Shown here: in pieces, positions 43,638 through 52,781 of the stretch
How positions within the stretch are numbered: the stretch's first letter is position 1
Layout: each line of letters starts with the position of its first letter
Assembly: GCA_963663495.1 (NCBI GenBank)
Contig: OY760427.1
Span: 4,216,001-4,280,000 of the forward strand
Length of the DNA: 64,000 nt
Source: G963663495 sp963663495
GTDB taxonomy: Bacteria > Bacteroidota > Rhodothermia > Rhodothermales > Bin80
Direction: 5' to 3'
The notes under the pieces: model-generated
What the model was told of the DNA's origin: nothing
The model's database searches: none
Seen by the model: only the letters and a program-made list of their open reading frames with translations
Position numbers and translations under genes: made by a program

Positions 43638-44140
43638 CAGGTGTAGCCACCGGGGCATAGGCCCACATCAGGCAGGTTGATATGCCATTTATATGAACCA
43701 TTCCCGTGCGAACATGCACTCAATTGTTCGTCTCTTACCTCGTATCCCAATGCCATTAGGTGTAACCTCTCTAGGCCACGCCACATGATCTGGTAACCCA
43801 CCGGTCCATCACGAGTGCGGTTCTGATAGCCGCCGAGCACCGCTACGATCAGGATAGCAGTTCCCAAAGTACTGGGCTTTGGCAACTTTACCCGTGCTGC
43901 ATATCCATCCAAGAATCGCAGCTCCATCTCCGTGAAGAAGACATCCGCGTCCAGCTCCGGCACCTCCCGACCCAATTGCACCAAGGTCATGACACGTCGG
44001 GTAGCCCTGCCCTTCCACCATAAATCATCCACCACGGTTCGATTGTTCGTCAGTTCTGGTCAACTCTCGCTGGCATGGCTGTCGGAATATCTCGGGTATT
44101 TCGGCCTAACAGGTATGGTGTGTGACTTGAGGTGAATAAT
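43622..44140 (-). pseudogene. IS4-family (Tn5/ISPepr1-like) transposase, C-terminal fragment
   Basis: The minus strand encodes DDLWWKGRATRRVMTLVQLG, then LPKPSTLGTAILIVAVLGGY and QNRTRDGPVGYQIMWRGLER LHLMAL. This is the characteristic C-terminus of IS4-family ISPepr1/Tn5-like transposases (LGGYxxRxxDGPxGxxxxWRGLxRL). The upstream residues (RELTRTDEQSN) lie in the 145-bp repeat. The catalytic domain is missing. Confidence 0.7.
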
Positions 44141-44185
44141 GCCTTCCTCTCGTGCGGATACGCGATCTCTTCCTGCGCCGCTTCC
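44041..44185 (+). repeat. 145-bp direct repeat, copy 2
   Basis: Second copy of the segment at 37353-37497, in the same orientation, carrying the same IS4/IS66 junction. Homology stops at 44185. The two copies bracket IS256-A and could recombine to delete about 6.7 kb. Confidence 0.9.
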
Positions 44186-44405
44186 ACTGCCCTTTTTACC
44201 GATTCACTTTATTGACATTTCGAAACGTGTTTCTTGTGTTGCGGCATGTATCAACGAAGTTAGGTCTTACGAACGCTCACCGCTCCCTGCAATGGAGAGC
44301 GTTTGGACAGGGTTCTTGCCGACGATCGTTGGCGGTTTCGCACGCAGATAGCGCGCTGTCTGTGAAGAGTTCGGGTTTTTTGATGCACGGGGCGAACCGC
44401 AGGTG

Positions 44406-44962
44406 AGCAACTGTGCGCAGGCTTTTCAGCGATCCCATACTCTTCTGCCTGCTCCGTAAACGTACCGTCCCCGAGATTTATGTACAGTTCATTTCGCTTG
44501 TCATCTCCCTCGACGATTCCGGAATTGCAGACATAGATATCGAGCCAACCGTCTCCGTTGATATCGGCCATGGTAACACCTGTGGACCATGCTCGTTTGC
44601 CCGCCACGCCCGCAGGGTGCGTGATGCCCTCGAACTCAAAATCCCCCTTGTTCAGGTAAAGGCGGTTTGGTACCTGGTTACCAACCATGAAAATATCTGG
44701 TAGGCCGTCACCGCTGATGTCTCCAATTGCCGTGCCACCCCCATTATAGAAGTTGCGGTATCGGTAGACGTTAAAAATCGTGGGCGTAGTGCAGTTCATT
44801 GCGGAACGACATTCCTGATGATTCTGCAGAGACCAGAGGAAACAGCTGTGGAGGGCGGTCGCGCGTCTCACAGGCGGTTAACCCTATTACGAGCAAGACG
44901 CACGTTACCACTGACCGAGGCAAAATGCTAATCACCGGCAAGCTCCCTGTTCTTGGCTGCAA
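44406..44962 (-). pseudogene. FG-GAP/VCBS-repeat (CRTAC1-like) lipoprotein gene, 5' fragment
   Basis: A signal region (VVTCVLLVIGLTACETRD, lipobox LTAC) starts near 44962 and runs to SSGMSFRNELHYAHDF. After a frame change it continues VYRYRNFYNGGGTAIGDISG and TMADINGDGWLDIYVCNSG, FG-GAP/VCBS calcium-binding repeats. It is truncated after EYGIAEKPAH, next to the IS scraps. It is a close paralogue of the gene at 45536-47413 (YVFRNFYNGGGVAIGDLNND), so this was a tandem pair with the small lipoprotein gene between. Its 5' end overlaps the 3' end of that gene. Confidence 0.8.
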
Positions 44963-45512
44963 CCATGTCTGTGATAACGACGATTACCTCCATGTCCGTG
45001 GCGGTTGCGACCTCGATATGGCGATTGCCGTTCACTTTAACCATCGGGATTTCTGATTCCAAGCCGCGGCTTACGCTGCCGTGCGGGAAGAATCCTGCAC
45101 CAAACCAGGACTCGAGTAGGCTCACAACGTCAAGCTTGAGGCTGTCAGAGGAAAGCCGCTGCGTCCAGGGTGCCCACCCCTCGTAAGCAAATGTGATGCG
45201 CATCCGAAATACCTGGTCCTCGTGGAAGTCCGGGTAGAAATTCATTCTTGCCGGGTACGGTAATGCATCAGGCAGACTATACTGGACTGTCTGGTTTTGG
45301 GGCCCCTGCATCACCAGTCCTTGCCTATTGAGATCCCAACTGTGACTGTAAAATGAATCCTTGGCCATGCCCAGTGAATACCCGAGGAATAGCGAGTCGT
45401 GGCGGATTCCAGAGGTCCGCTCCCGCTCCAGGAGTTTTTCGTATGCATCGTCCGGTACACAGGCCCATGTGGTACCAAGCATAGCGATGGCCAAGACAAA
45501 CCGGACGGGCAT
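44928..45512 (-). CDS. Hypothetical lipoprotein between two FG-GAP genes
   Basis: A 194-residue protein starting MPVRFVLAIAMLGTTWACVP, with a lipobox-like TWAC. It then has ERTSGIRHDSLFLGYSLGMA and KDSFYSHSWDLNRQGLVMQG, a pattern I associate with small hypothetical proteins encoded beside FG-GAP genes in Bacteroidota-like genomes. The rest is predicted beta-rich (MRITFAYEGWAPWTQRLSSD). No catalytic motif is visible and the function is unknown. A start at 45617 is possible but lacks a signal peptide. It lies 23 bp after the preceding FG-GAP gene. Confidence 0.65.
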   Translation of the reverse strand: MPVRFVLAIAMLGTTWACVPDDAYEKLLERERTSGIRHDSLFLGYSLGMAKDSFYSHSWDLNRQGLVMQGPQNQTVQYSLPDALPYPARMNFYPDFHEDQVFRMRITFAYEGWAPWTQRLSSDSLKLDVVSLLESWFGAGFFPHGSVSRGLESEIPMVKVNGNRHIEVATATDMEVIVVITDMVAAKNRELAGD

Positions 45513-45535
45513 ACCTTTGCTTGTACTCTGGATCA

Positions 45536-47413
45536 CTACTCCTCCGACTCTTCGAACAACAGTAGGCGCTGATTGAACGCCACCCGCGTCATTGTGTCTT
45601 TCTTGCCGCCGGGCCACAGAATTACGAGGGAATCGATTGATGTACTTGTTTCAGCTTCGCCGAATGCCAAGTGCATTGTGAGGTCAACAGTGGATTGGAA
45701 TCCGTGTACAGGCTGGTTTTCTACGTACCACTGCTGTCCGTTGAGCCATGCGGTGAGCTGGGCCCCGACGGCATACGTGTTAGGAAATTGACCGCGCAAA
45801 TCCACCTGTAGCCATTTACGATCCGGGAAATGGTCTGAAGCTCTGTTGACGTAGATGCCAGGCTCGCTGTTTACGTTGTTTACCACGAGGTCAAGGTCTC
45901 CGTCGTTGTCCAGATCACCGTAGGCGGCACCATTGGAATAACTAGGATAGTGGAGCCCCCATGATGCGGAGACCTCTGTAAACTGTAGGTGTCCCGTGCT
46001 GGAAAACATGAGGTTTGCCAGCGGATTTGTTGGCAAGTGCGAGAGTAGATCAAGGATTGGCGTGGAGCCTGAACCGAGGAGAGCGGCCAATGTGTCGCTA
46101 TTTGCAACCATAGCCAGGAAGTCTTGGTCGAGCAGATCTTTGTAGATGCCGTTTGGGACGAACAGGTCCTGATTGCCATCCAGATTAAAGTCTGCGAATA
46201 GTCCTTCCCAGCTCCATTCGGTGGCATCTACTCCGGCAAAGCGTCCAATTTCACTGAAGTGGATTTGTTGTGATGGTCCAATGGGCCCGCGGTTGAGCTG
46301 CAGGGTATTGCGGGTGTGCTGAAAATGGTAGCCATCTTGAATTGTTGCCAAGTATTCCTTCCATGGCGGAAAGGCTATCTTCGACTAGAGTCGTTCGGGT
46401 GCCCGCGCCAGCATGTCGGAAACAAAAATATCGGGATAGCCATCGTGGTTGATGTCAGCAATATCGCCTCCCATGGAGCTCAGGCTGATATCGCCCATCA
46501 CCTCAGGAAGTACGTCGCTGAATTCTCCGTTGCCAAAATTGAGGTACAGGTAGTCTCGCTCAAAAAAATCGTTCGAGACATAGATGTCTTGCCATCCATT
46601 TCGATCTATATCGGCTACGGATACTCCAATGCCAAAACCGATGGCGCTGCTATACAGGCCAACTTCCTCTGTCACATCCGTGAACCCGGTACGTTCGATC
46701 TGTCCATCGGCGTGAATTAATTCGTTACGAAACAGCTTGTTGCCACCGTCCCTGTCACGTTGGTTGCGCAGCCCCGGCCTGCGTTGGAGATCGTCCAGCG
46801 AATGCACCGGATTGCTCAGTAGGTAAAAGTCCAGGTCACCATCCCGGTCGTAGTCAAAGAAGGAGGCATGGATGGACAGCCCGGCGACAGCCACGCCGTA
46901 ATCCGCTGCTCTGTCCGTGAATGTGCCATCACGATTGTTCATTAGCAATTCGTTGCTGCGGCGCTCTCCGCCCGGAGGACCGGACTTGCACAGATATATG
47001 TCCAGCCACCCGTCTCCGTCTACATCTGCCATACTGACTCCCGTGGTCCAGGCTTCATCTGTTGCCAGGCCTGCTGCGGTTGTGGCATCATAGAAGGTGG
47101 CATCGCCATGGTTCAAGAAGAGTCGGCTTGAGACTTGATTACCCGTCAGGAATACGTCCGTGTGGCCATCGTTATTGAGGTCTCCGATAGCCACTCCACC
47201 GCCGTTGTAGAAGTTGCGGAACACGTACGTGTTGAGATCTTCCGTTGGAGTAAGCGTATTGGCGAATGAGATGCCAGAATTGTCTGCTTTAATGAATAGT
47301 GTCGTGCTGTCGGCAGGACTGCATGACCCATGGATCAACGCCATGATTGAGCAAAGGATAGCCGCTGGAATCCCGTAGGGGGAGGATTTCCGCGCTTTTA
47401 GCGATGCTCTCAT
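45536..47413 (-). pseudogene. FG-GAP/VCBS-repeat (CRTAC1-like) lipoprotein with an in-frame amber codon
   Basis: About 625 codons. A signal peptide ending at lipobox HGSC (IPAAILCSIMALIHGSC) is followed by repeated D-x-[DN]-x-DG motifs (AIGDLNNDGHTDVFLTG, SMADVDGDGWLDIYLC, FDYDRDGDLDFYL). The C-terminal half has LFADFNLDGNQDLFVPNG and YGDLDNDGDLDLVVNNV, with a terminal ASPIC/UnbV-like part (SIDSLVILWPGGKKDTM). A TAG at 46385-46387 interrupts DMLARAPERL | SKIAFPPWKEYL. The frame is otherwise continuous, so one base change (CAG to TAG is typical) explains it. A readthrough product or an assembly error cannot be excluded. The start at 47413 (MRASLKARK) was chosen for the signal peptide. Confidence 0.8.
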
Positions 47414-47937
47414 TCCAGAATAAACTTCATGGTGCTGCGTCGTGCACAGCGTCACGATCAGGTGCCAGACCTTCTCGGCCTTGTTGTGTCATGTGCCTTG
47501 ATACAATCGGGTTAACCAAGTGGGATTGTCTACTATGTCTTTCCCATGAAGGCATGCTGTGCATGAAAATCGTTCGAGCCTTGCTCTGTCGTTATACTGA
47601 TTTATAGTCGCTCCCTCGTTGCAACGCTTACCGATGGACTTTGGGTCGGACCCAGAGCAGTAGGCTACAGTAAACGGCGATCTGCGAAATATTAGCGCCG
47701 GGTTCAATGTTACGGCTTGCTAATCGTAACAGTAAATGCCACGGACCATCCTATTCTCGCTGGTAAGGGGAAGCGAGGTAGCACTGGGCGCTCGGAGTTA
47801 TTAGTCTGGCAAGACGCACACTCCTCTTTACCCGGACCTCGTTTGGTAATTGCAGTGTAAAGATGGCTCCTTCCACGGCGCAGTCTCACTGCATGCCAAG
47901 TCAGACTGTCGCTATTTCTCCAACCACGCCCAAGATG
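47414..47937. other. Intergenic region, no gene recognised
   Basis: About 520 bp separate the FG-GAP gene from the TerB-domain gene. No family-like reading frame, tRNA or repeat is visible. It must hold the FG-GAP promoter and the end of the chaperone operon. Confidence 0.4.
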
Positions 47938-49290
47938 TCATTTATATTTCTTGCGAGCATCGGCAATCAAGTCCAGCATTCGCTGGGCGTTCTTACGCGC
48001 CGCCCCTTCAGGAACTGTATTGAGCCTGCTGTTCCATTTATGGAATTCTGATGCTAGGTGCTTGCAGATGCGAGCGTTATCCCATCCGGCATCGATTCCA
48101 AGAAGTTCTTCCACGGTAGCTTCGACTCGTGTATGGGGATCCAGCCCGATGATCTTGCTGTCGCGAAGGCGTTCCACTTCTTTCATGTCCAAGCCACATG
48201 CTTTTGCAACACGTTCAATCAATCTGAGCTCACCGGCATCTGCTACGCCATCTGCTACGGTGACGTCAAAGCAAAGCTGTACAACCTCATGTGCAAGCGC
48301 CTTATCCTTAGTCTTGGCAAGGGCATCGAGAATGGGTGCTGTCCGCAGTATGCCTGCTTGGGCTTGTTCTATTGCCTTTGCTGCTACTTGCCCGTATTCG
48401 GCAGTCCGGCTTGGCATGCCAATCGCTTTGTAGACTGAATTCACATTGCGCGTCCACTTCTCGATTTGTTCGCGCATAACCTGTGTCTCCTCTGGATCAA
48501 CCTCGCCATCGCTCATTGCGATCGCTGCGGCAGCCTGTATTCCCAACTCATGAAATCGCCGACGCCGCGTTTCCTGGTCCAGATACCCGGATTCAATATG
48601 TACCTGCTTCACATCTACGGTTCCCGTCCATTTTACTGCGGACAGACCACTAGTGACACGGCCGTGGTTGAATTCAAAGGCTTCATCAAGCAAGACTAGC
48701 CGGGCGATGTCAATGATGCGCACCACGATCCGTAGAGAGCGAAACCCTGTGTAGGGACCAATCAGTGCTAAGGGAATAAACGGTGCAATAGGCGACCATT
48801 TGAGTCTGTCTCCTGTGTCCAATTCAAAAGCAGGCTTCCGACAATGATACGCGTGAGTCTCCGGTTCCTGCAACTTGTCGAAGGATGATAAGATGGGGTA
48901 CAGTTGGCTATGGGTACAGTCGAACATGGACGAGACTATTCCGAACATGCCATAGCTGGGTTCTGGCATCCTCCCGCGCAACTCTACTACTTGCCCCATT
49001 CCGTCCGTATACTCTCTCGAAGCACGGACACGGAGCTTCAAATCCCCCAGCCGATCTGGCGGCTCAATCTCGATTCCCCGTATGGATGGTTTCCTTTGTT
49101 TAGGCGCAGGCTTTGCGCGACGGGAACTGCGAGCCGGGGGGCGCCTGGACTCGGGGCGGCTCTGCGTCCGGCTGGTTGAACTGGGAGGTCTGTACGTGCT
49201 ACGCTTGCTGTTCGCGGATTTATTCGTGGCCAGGTGTACCACAAACCACACGAAGGCGGCGATGATGACTACCGCTATGCAAGATTCCAT
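47938..49290 (-). CDS. Membrane-anchored TerB-domain protein, third gene of the chaperone operon
   Basis: 450 residues. One N-terminal membrane helix (CIAVVIIAAFVWFVVHLAT) is followed by a basic Ser/Arg/Pro-rich linker (25-72), then a beta-rich domain (about 85-235: RASREYTDGMGQVVELRGRM, FRSLRIVVRIIDIARLVLLD). A helical part follows with two TerB-like motifs: AAAAIAMSDGEVDPEETQVM (253-272) and QLCFDVTVADGVADAGELRL (338-357). TerB domains are metal-binding helical modules; one also forms the N-terminal part of the DnaJ protein DjlA. No HPD J-motif is present. Gene order (33 bp after the Hsp70 gene) suggests a co-factor of that Hsp70. A tellurite role is not implied. Confidence 0.75.
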   Translation of the reverse strand: MESCIAVVIIAAFVWFVVHLATNKSANSKRSTYRPPSSTSRTQSRPESRRPPARSSRRAKPAPKQRKPSIRGIEIEPPDRLGDLKLRVRASREYTDGMGQVVELRGRMPEPSYGMFGIVSSMFDCTHSQLYPILSSFDKLQEPETHAYHCRKPAFELDTGDRLKWSPIAPFIPLALIGPYTGFRSLRIVVRIIDIARLVLLDEAFEFNHGRVTSGLSAVKWTGTVDVKQVHIESGYLDQETRRRRFHELGIQAAAAIAMSDGEVDPEETQVMREQIEKWTRNVNSVYKAIGMPSRTAEYGQVAAKAIEQAQAGILRTAPILDALAKTKDKALAHEVVQLCFDVTVADGVADAGELRLIERVAKACGLDMKEVERLRDSKIIGLDPHTRVEATVEELLGIDAGWDNARICKHLASEFHKWNSRLNTVPEGAARKNAQRMLDLIADARKKYK

Positions 49291-49323
49291 GCTTTCGGGT
49301 GCACTACGGTTAGCGCACTGAAC

Positions 49324-50814
49324 TCAATTTTCAGACTTGCCGGCTATGTTGATACTCACATATTCCTCCTCGTCCGATTCCACATCCTTGAATGTGCAGT
49401 GGAGGATTTGATTAGCATCATATCGGTATGTTACACGAATTTTTTGCCCCGCAGGGCGGTTCGGCGGCAACGTCATTTCTCTTTCACGAAGCATCTTTAC
49501 TAGGCTTAAGTCCTTCTCAGGGAAAGCGCATTCGGTAACCTTGCACGCCACCAGCGTTTGATTGTCGTGAGCCGTGTAGTAATCACCCTTCCGTTTGCAC
49601 GGGATCTGTTCCCCTTTCTCAAGGAGTATCGAATTCCCCAAATAGGGTTTACCGGTAGACTCATCCCGCATGTAGGCGTCCGTACCGTAATACTTATTGG
49701 TCACCTCTTGCAGGCCGATGGAGGACGTTGCTTCAGCCTGAGCCTTATTTAGTCTCTCTTTGTTGCGCAAGGCTGCATATACCGCTGCCCCCTGTGCTAC
49801 GACCTCGTCCACATTTACCACGACCAGTGGGTCTTGACCGAAGACCTCGCGGATGCTCTGCCTAACAAGCGGTGTTCGGGTGCTACCCCCTGCAAGCAGG
49901 ACTCCAGAAAGTTGACTTGGGCTCAAGCCGGCCTCGTCCAGAGTGGCCTCGCAGCACATTTCTGTCTGTGATATGAAACTATCTATTGCAGCTTCATACT
50001 CGGTCCTCGACACTTCAACCATCTTGCCGCGAAAGAACAACGTTTCCGAGGTTCGCGTGGATAAGCTCTTCTTGAGCTCTTCTATTCTCAGGTAATCGCA
50101 GCCTTCGTGCAGCAGATTGTCGTCTTCCAAGGACTGGCCTAATTCGGCCTCAAGCTTACCCTTGATGATCTCAAAGAGCTTGTTGTCAAAGTCCATCCCG
50201 CCCAACCGGTGGATACCGTTGCTGACTACAACGTCAACCTTCTGCCCCTCTACCTTGACCACGGAGACGTCAAACGTGCCTCCCCCGAGATCGTACACGG
50301 CGTAATGTCCATCGCCTGGCAGTTTCTTACAATATGCGTAATAGAGGGCCGCGGCTGTGGGCTCGTTCAATATGAAGTCCACCTTCAGGCCGGCCAATCG
50401 CGCAGCGTCAAGCGTTGCTTGGCGAGCCTCCATACTAAAGTTAGCCGGAATCGTAACGACGGTCGTACCGGTGGAGAGCATTTGCTTGTCAGCGATACGC
50501 TTTAGATGCTCCAGAAGCCTCCGGCTTAGGTCGGTGGCCGAATACTCGGTCCCATCCAGCGTCCAGGTTTTACTGGTGCTCCCCATATCACGCTTAAATC
50601 GTGCTGCTGCCTTCTCCGTAACGTTGTTAGGATCTGTTACCCAAGCCCTTTTCGCGGGCACTCCGACGGACCAATCTCCCTTGTCGAGAGCCACGCATGA
50701 GGGGATAAGATTATCGCCGCCATCATCGCGACACACTTCAACGCGACCAAAGTCATCAAAGTGGGCGATGACGGAGTAGGTGGTGCCGAGATCGATACCA
50801 ACAAGTGATGCCAT
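49324..50814 (-). CDS. Hsp70-family chaperone lacking the C-terminal lid
   Basis: A 496-residue Hsp70/DnaK homologue. The phosphate-1 loop VGIDLGTTYSVIAHF (5-19), FILNEPTAAALYYA (147-160), phosphate-2 loop AVYDLGGGTFDVSVVKV (172-188) and adenosine motif GVLLAGGSTRTPLV (305-317) show a complete ATPase domain. The sequence after about 365 fits a substrate-binding beta domain (LGNSILLEKGEQIPCKRKG, EMTLPPNRPAGQKIRVTYRY), but the alpha-helical lid and EEVD-like tail are absent. The usual hydrophobic linker (VLLLDVTP type) is replaced by TSSIGLQEVT. It starts 13 bp after the LRR-GrpE gene, so the two are surely co-transcribed. It is a specialised Hsp70, not the housekeeping DnaK. Confidence 0.9.
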   Translation of the reverse strand: MASLVGIDLGTTYSVIAHFDDFGRVEVCRDDGGDNLIPSCVALDKGDWSVGVPAKRAWVTDPNNVTEKAAARFKRDMGSTSKTWTLDGTEYSATDLSRRLLEHLKRIADKQMLSTGTTVVTIPANFSMEARQATLDAARLAGLKVDFILNEPTAAALYYAYCKKLPGDGHYAVYDLGGGTFDVSVVKVEGQKVDVVVSNGIHRLGGMDFDNKLFEIIKGKLEAELGQSLEDDNLLHEGCDYLRIEELKKSLSTRTSETLFFRGKMVEVSRTEYEAAIDSFISQTEMCCEATLDEAGLSPSQLSGVLLAGGSTRTPLVRQSIREVFGQDPLVVVNVDEVVAQGAAVYAALRNKERLNKAQAEATSSIGLQEVTNKYYGTDAYMRDESTGKPYLGNSILLEKGEQIPCKRKGDYYTAHDNQTLVACKVTECAFPEKDLSLVKMLREREMTLPPNRPAGQKIRVTYRYDANQILHCTFKDVESDEEEYVSINIAGKSEN

Positions 50815-50827
50815 GAGTTATATGATG

Positions 50828-52654
50828 TTATTTGTAGCGATAGACAGCGACACGAGCGGGAATGAGTACCTCCGGACGTGATTGACTAGTGCCGCGGACC
50901 TGGTACCCCATCTCCAATACTTCGGCGATGACAAAATCGTCACCGGGGTTCTTCGTGTCTATTACTTTTGGATGATCGGACACGCCGACAGCGGTTCTGT
51001 AGTCAGTCCCAACCTTTGGTGCAAATGGCTCAACGCCGCAGTCCTCAAGTGCATTCGCAAGTAGTCGTCGCAACGATGCCAGATTGTCCGCAGTTACGTG
51101 CTCCTGTGCCTCGAAGTATGCAAATGCCTGATCCAGGCGCGCAAACTTGGTCAGAAACTTGCGATATACCTCAACGTCGTAACCGCGCTTGAATCGTCGT
51201 ATTTCCTTGTCACGTTCGTCAAGAGCGTTGCGCATCTTGCGGACGATATTATCGGTTGGCTCTTGTTCCCGAGCACTTGGAGCGGATTGACGACTCAACA
51301 AATCCTGTGTCCCCGCTACCGTCTCGCGAATTTCAGATAGCTGACCTTGCAGACTGGCAATAAGGCTCGACTCGGGAGCATGCGCACTTGGCTCTTCCGG
51401 CTTCCGCCGGACCATAATAAACGCCAGAAGCGAAAACACGCACGCTATACCTGCGAAGGCACCAATGACTCCAATAAGCCAATTCTTGTCAGCATCCGAG
51501 CTAGGGTTTTCTTCGGCAGGTGGTTGATCGACCGGCGGATCGACGGAGCAAGGGCTCAAGTCAGAAGCAGAATTGACTTGGTAAAGCCATGAGGTAACCG
51601 ATGCCTCGTCTGGCATACACACCTCGGTGCCTTCAAGATTGAGCACATCCAAATTTGTCAATGTGGCCATCGAGGCCGGAAGCGGGCCCGACAATTCATT
51701 GGACCCCAAGTCCAGCTCCTCCAGGAATCTGAGGCCCCCCACGGCCTCGGGCAATGACCCCGACAAGTTGTTGTCTGAGAGATGCAAGCCAACAACATGG
51801 CCGTCTCGTACCGTAAGACCAAACCACTCATTCGCTTCAACTACAGAGGGCCTCGTGGCAGACGCCCATCCGTTGGCGGTTATCCACTGGCTTCCATCGG
51901 AGGCTCGGTAAAGATCAGTCAAAGCACTCCATTCCAATTCCATCAAGCAGTCTTCCTGGGAGCCCAATCCGCCAACTGTGGCACGCCATTGGGTGTATTT
52001 GGGCTCTGGTGGAATGCAAATATCCGTGCCTGTCAATTCCAATGTGGCGAGTGATGGCATTGAGATCATCGGTCCACGAAGGCCAGCATTGCGGCTTAAC
52101 CAGAGTGCCTCTAAATCAGAGAGGTTTTCCCATGCTGCAGGAACCGGGCCAGACAAGTTATTGTCGTGTAACCAGAGTCCCTGCAGCGAGGCTGCATTTC
52201 CCAAGCTCGCCGGAAGTTCTCCCACAAGTTGGTTGCTTCGCAGGTTCAGAAAAGCCAAGCTCTCCAGATTGGCCAATTCCTCCGGGATCCGGCCTGTGAG
52301 ATTATTTTCCTTAAGGTTTAGTATCTCAAGGGCAGTGAGGCTTCCTAACTCGGCTGGAACATGCCCAGACAAGTTATTGGCTTGGAGGCGGATAGCGACT
52401 ACTCGTCCGCTACGGACATCAACCCCATGCCACTGACGTAAAGCGTTTGCTGTGGGAGGGCTTGTGCCTAGGATAGACCAATTAGTGTTTTCATTCCAAT
52501 TGCCCCCATCTGTAGCCTGATACAGTGCTACAAGCGCACGCCAGTCCGATTGCAGAGTGTGGCTTGACTCTTGAGCCAAAACCACGCTGATGTTGGATAG
52601 AGGTATAACACCCAAAAAGATCCATGCCCAAGCAAGAATACTTGAGTTTCGCAT
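50828..52654 (-). CDS. Signal peptide-LRR-transmembrane-GrpE-like fusion protein
   Basis: 608 residues. A signal peptide (1-28, ending LAQES) leads to two leucine-rich-repeat blocks (about 35-235 and 240-370), each opening with an LxxLYxAxDGxxW cap (LVALYQATDGGNWNENTNWS; LTDLYRASDGSQWITANGWA) and containing LNLKENNLTGRIPEEL-type repeats. A Pro/Glu linker, one membrane helix (NWLIGVIGAFAGIACVFSLL, 391-415) and a cytoplasmic region follow. The end (about 470-608) resembles GrpE: a helix with RDKEIRRFKRGYDVEVYRKF, then LEDCGVEPFAPKVGTDYRTA, VIAEVLEMGYQV and VLIPARVAVYRYK (GrpE-type GYxxxxxxxRPARV ending). GrpE exchanges Hsp70 nucleotide. The neighbouring Hsp70 gene fits as partner. Confidence 0.82.
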   Translation of the reverse strand: MRNSSILAWAWIFLGVIPLSNISVVLAQESSHTLQSDWRALVALYQATDGGNWNENTNWSILGTSPPTANALRQWHGVDVRSGRVVAIRLQANNLSGHVPAELGSLTALEILNLKENNLTGRIPEELANLESLAFLNLRSNQLVGELPASLGNAASLQGLWLHDNNLSGPVPAAWENLSDLEALWLSRNAGLRGPMISMPSLATLELTGTDICIPPEPKYTQWRATVGGLGSQEDCLMELEWSALTDLYRASDGSQWITANGWASATRPSVVEANEWFGLTVRDGHVVGLHLSDNNLSGSLPEAVGGLRFLEELDLGSNELSGPLPASMATLTNLDVLNLEGTEVCMPDEASVTSWLYQVNSASDLSPCSVDPPVDQPPAEENPSSDADKNWLIGVIGAFAGIACVFSLLAFIMVRRKPEEPSAHAPESSLIASLQGQLSEIRETVAGTQDLLSRQSAPSAREQEPTDNIVRKMRNALDERDKEIRRFKRGYDVEVYRKFLTKFARLDQAFAYFEAQEHVTADNLASLRRLLANALEDCGVEPFAPKVGTDYRTAVGVSDHPKVIDTKNPGDDFVIAEVLEMGYQVRGTSQSRPEVLIPARVAVYRYK

Positions 52655-52781
52655 CTAAATTGTAATAATGACCAATACAGTGCCGCTGAATATAAGGTGG
52701 GCTGGCGTCTATTGAGATACTCTGGTTGCCTGCTGCAATCCAACTTGAGTGTCTCTTGGGTGCCTTTGTACGGCGACTTGA

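Noticed and set aside
37353..44185. IS4/IS66 direct repeats as ends of a composite transposon
   Set aside because: They are internal fragments without terminal repeats or target duplication; the real mobile unit inside has its own ends at 37599 and 43442.
47938..49290. Tellurite resistance gene
   Set aside because: TerB-like motifs alone do not indicate tellurite resistance; no other ter genes are present, and the context is an Hsp70/GrpE operon.
49324..50814. Housekeeping DnaK
   Set aside because: Lid and C-terminal tail are missing, the interdomain linker is altered, and the neighbours are not dnaJ or a normal soluble grpE.
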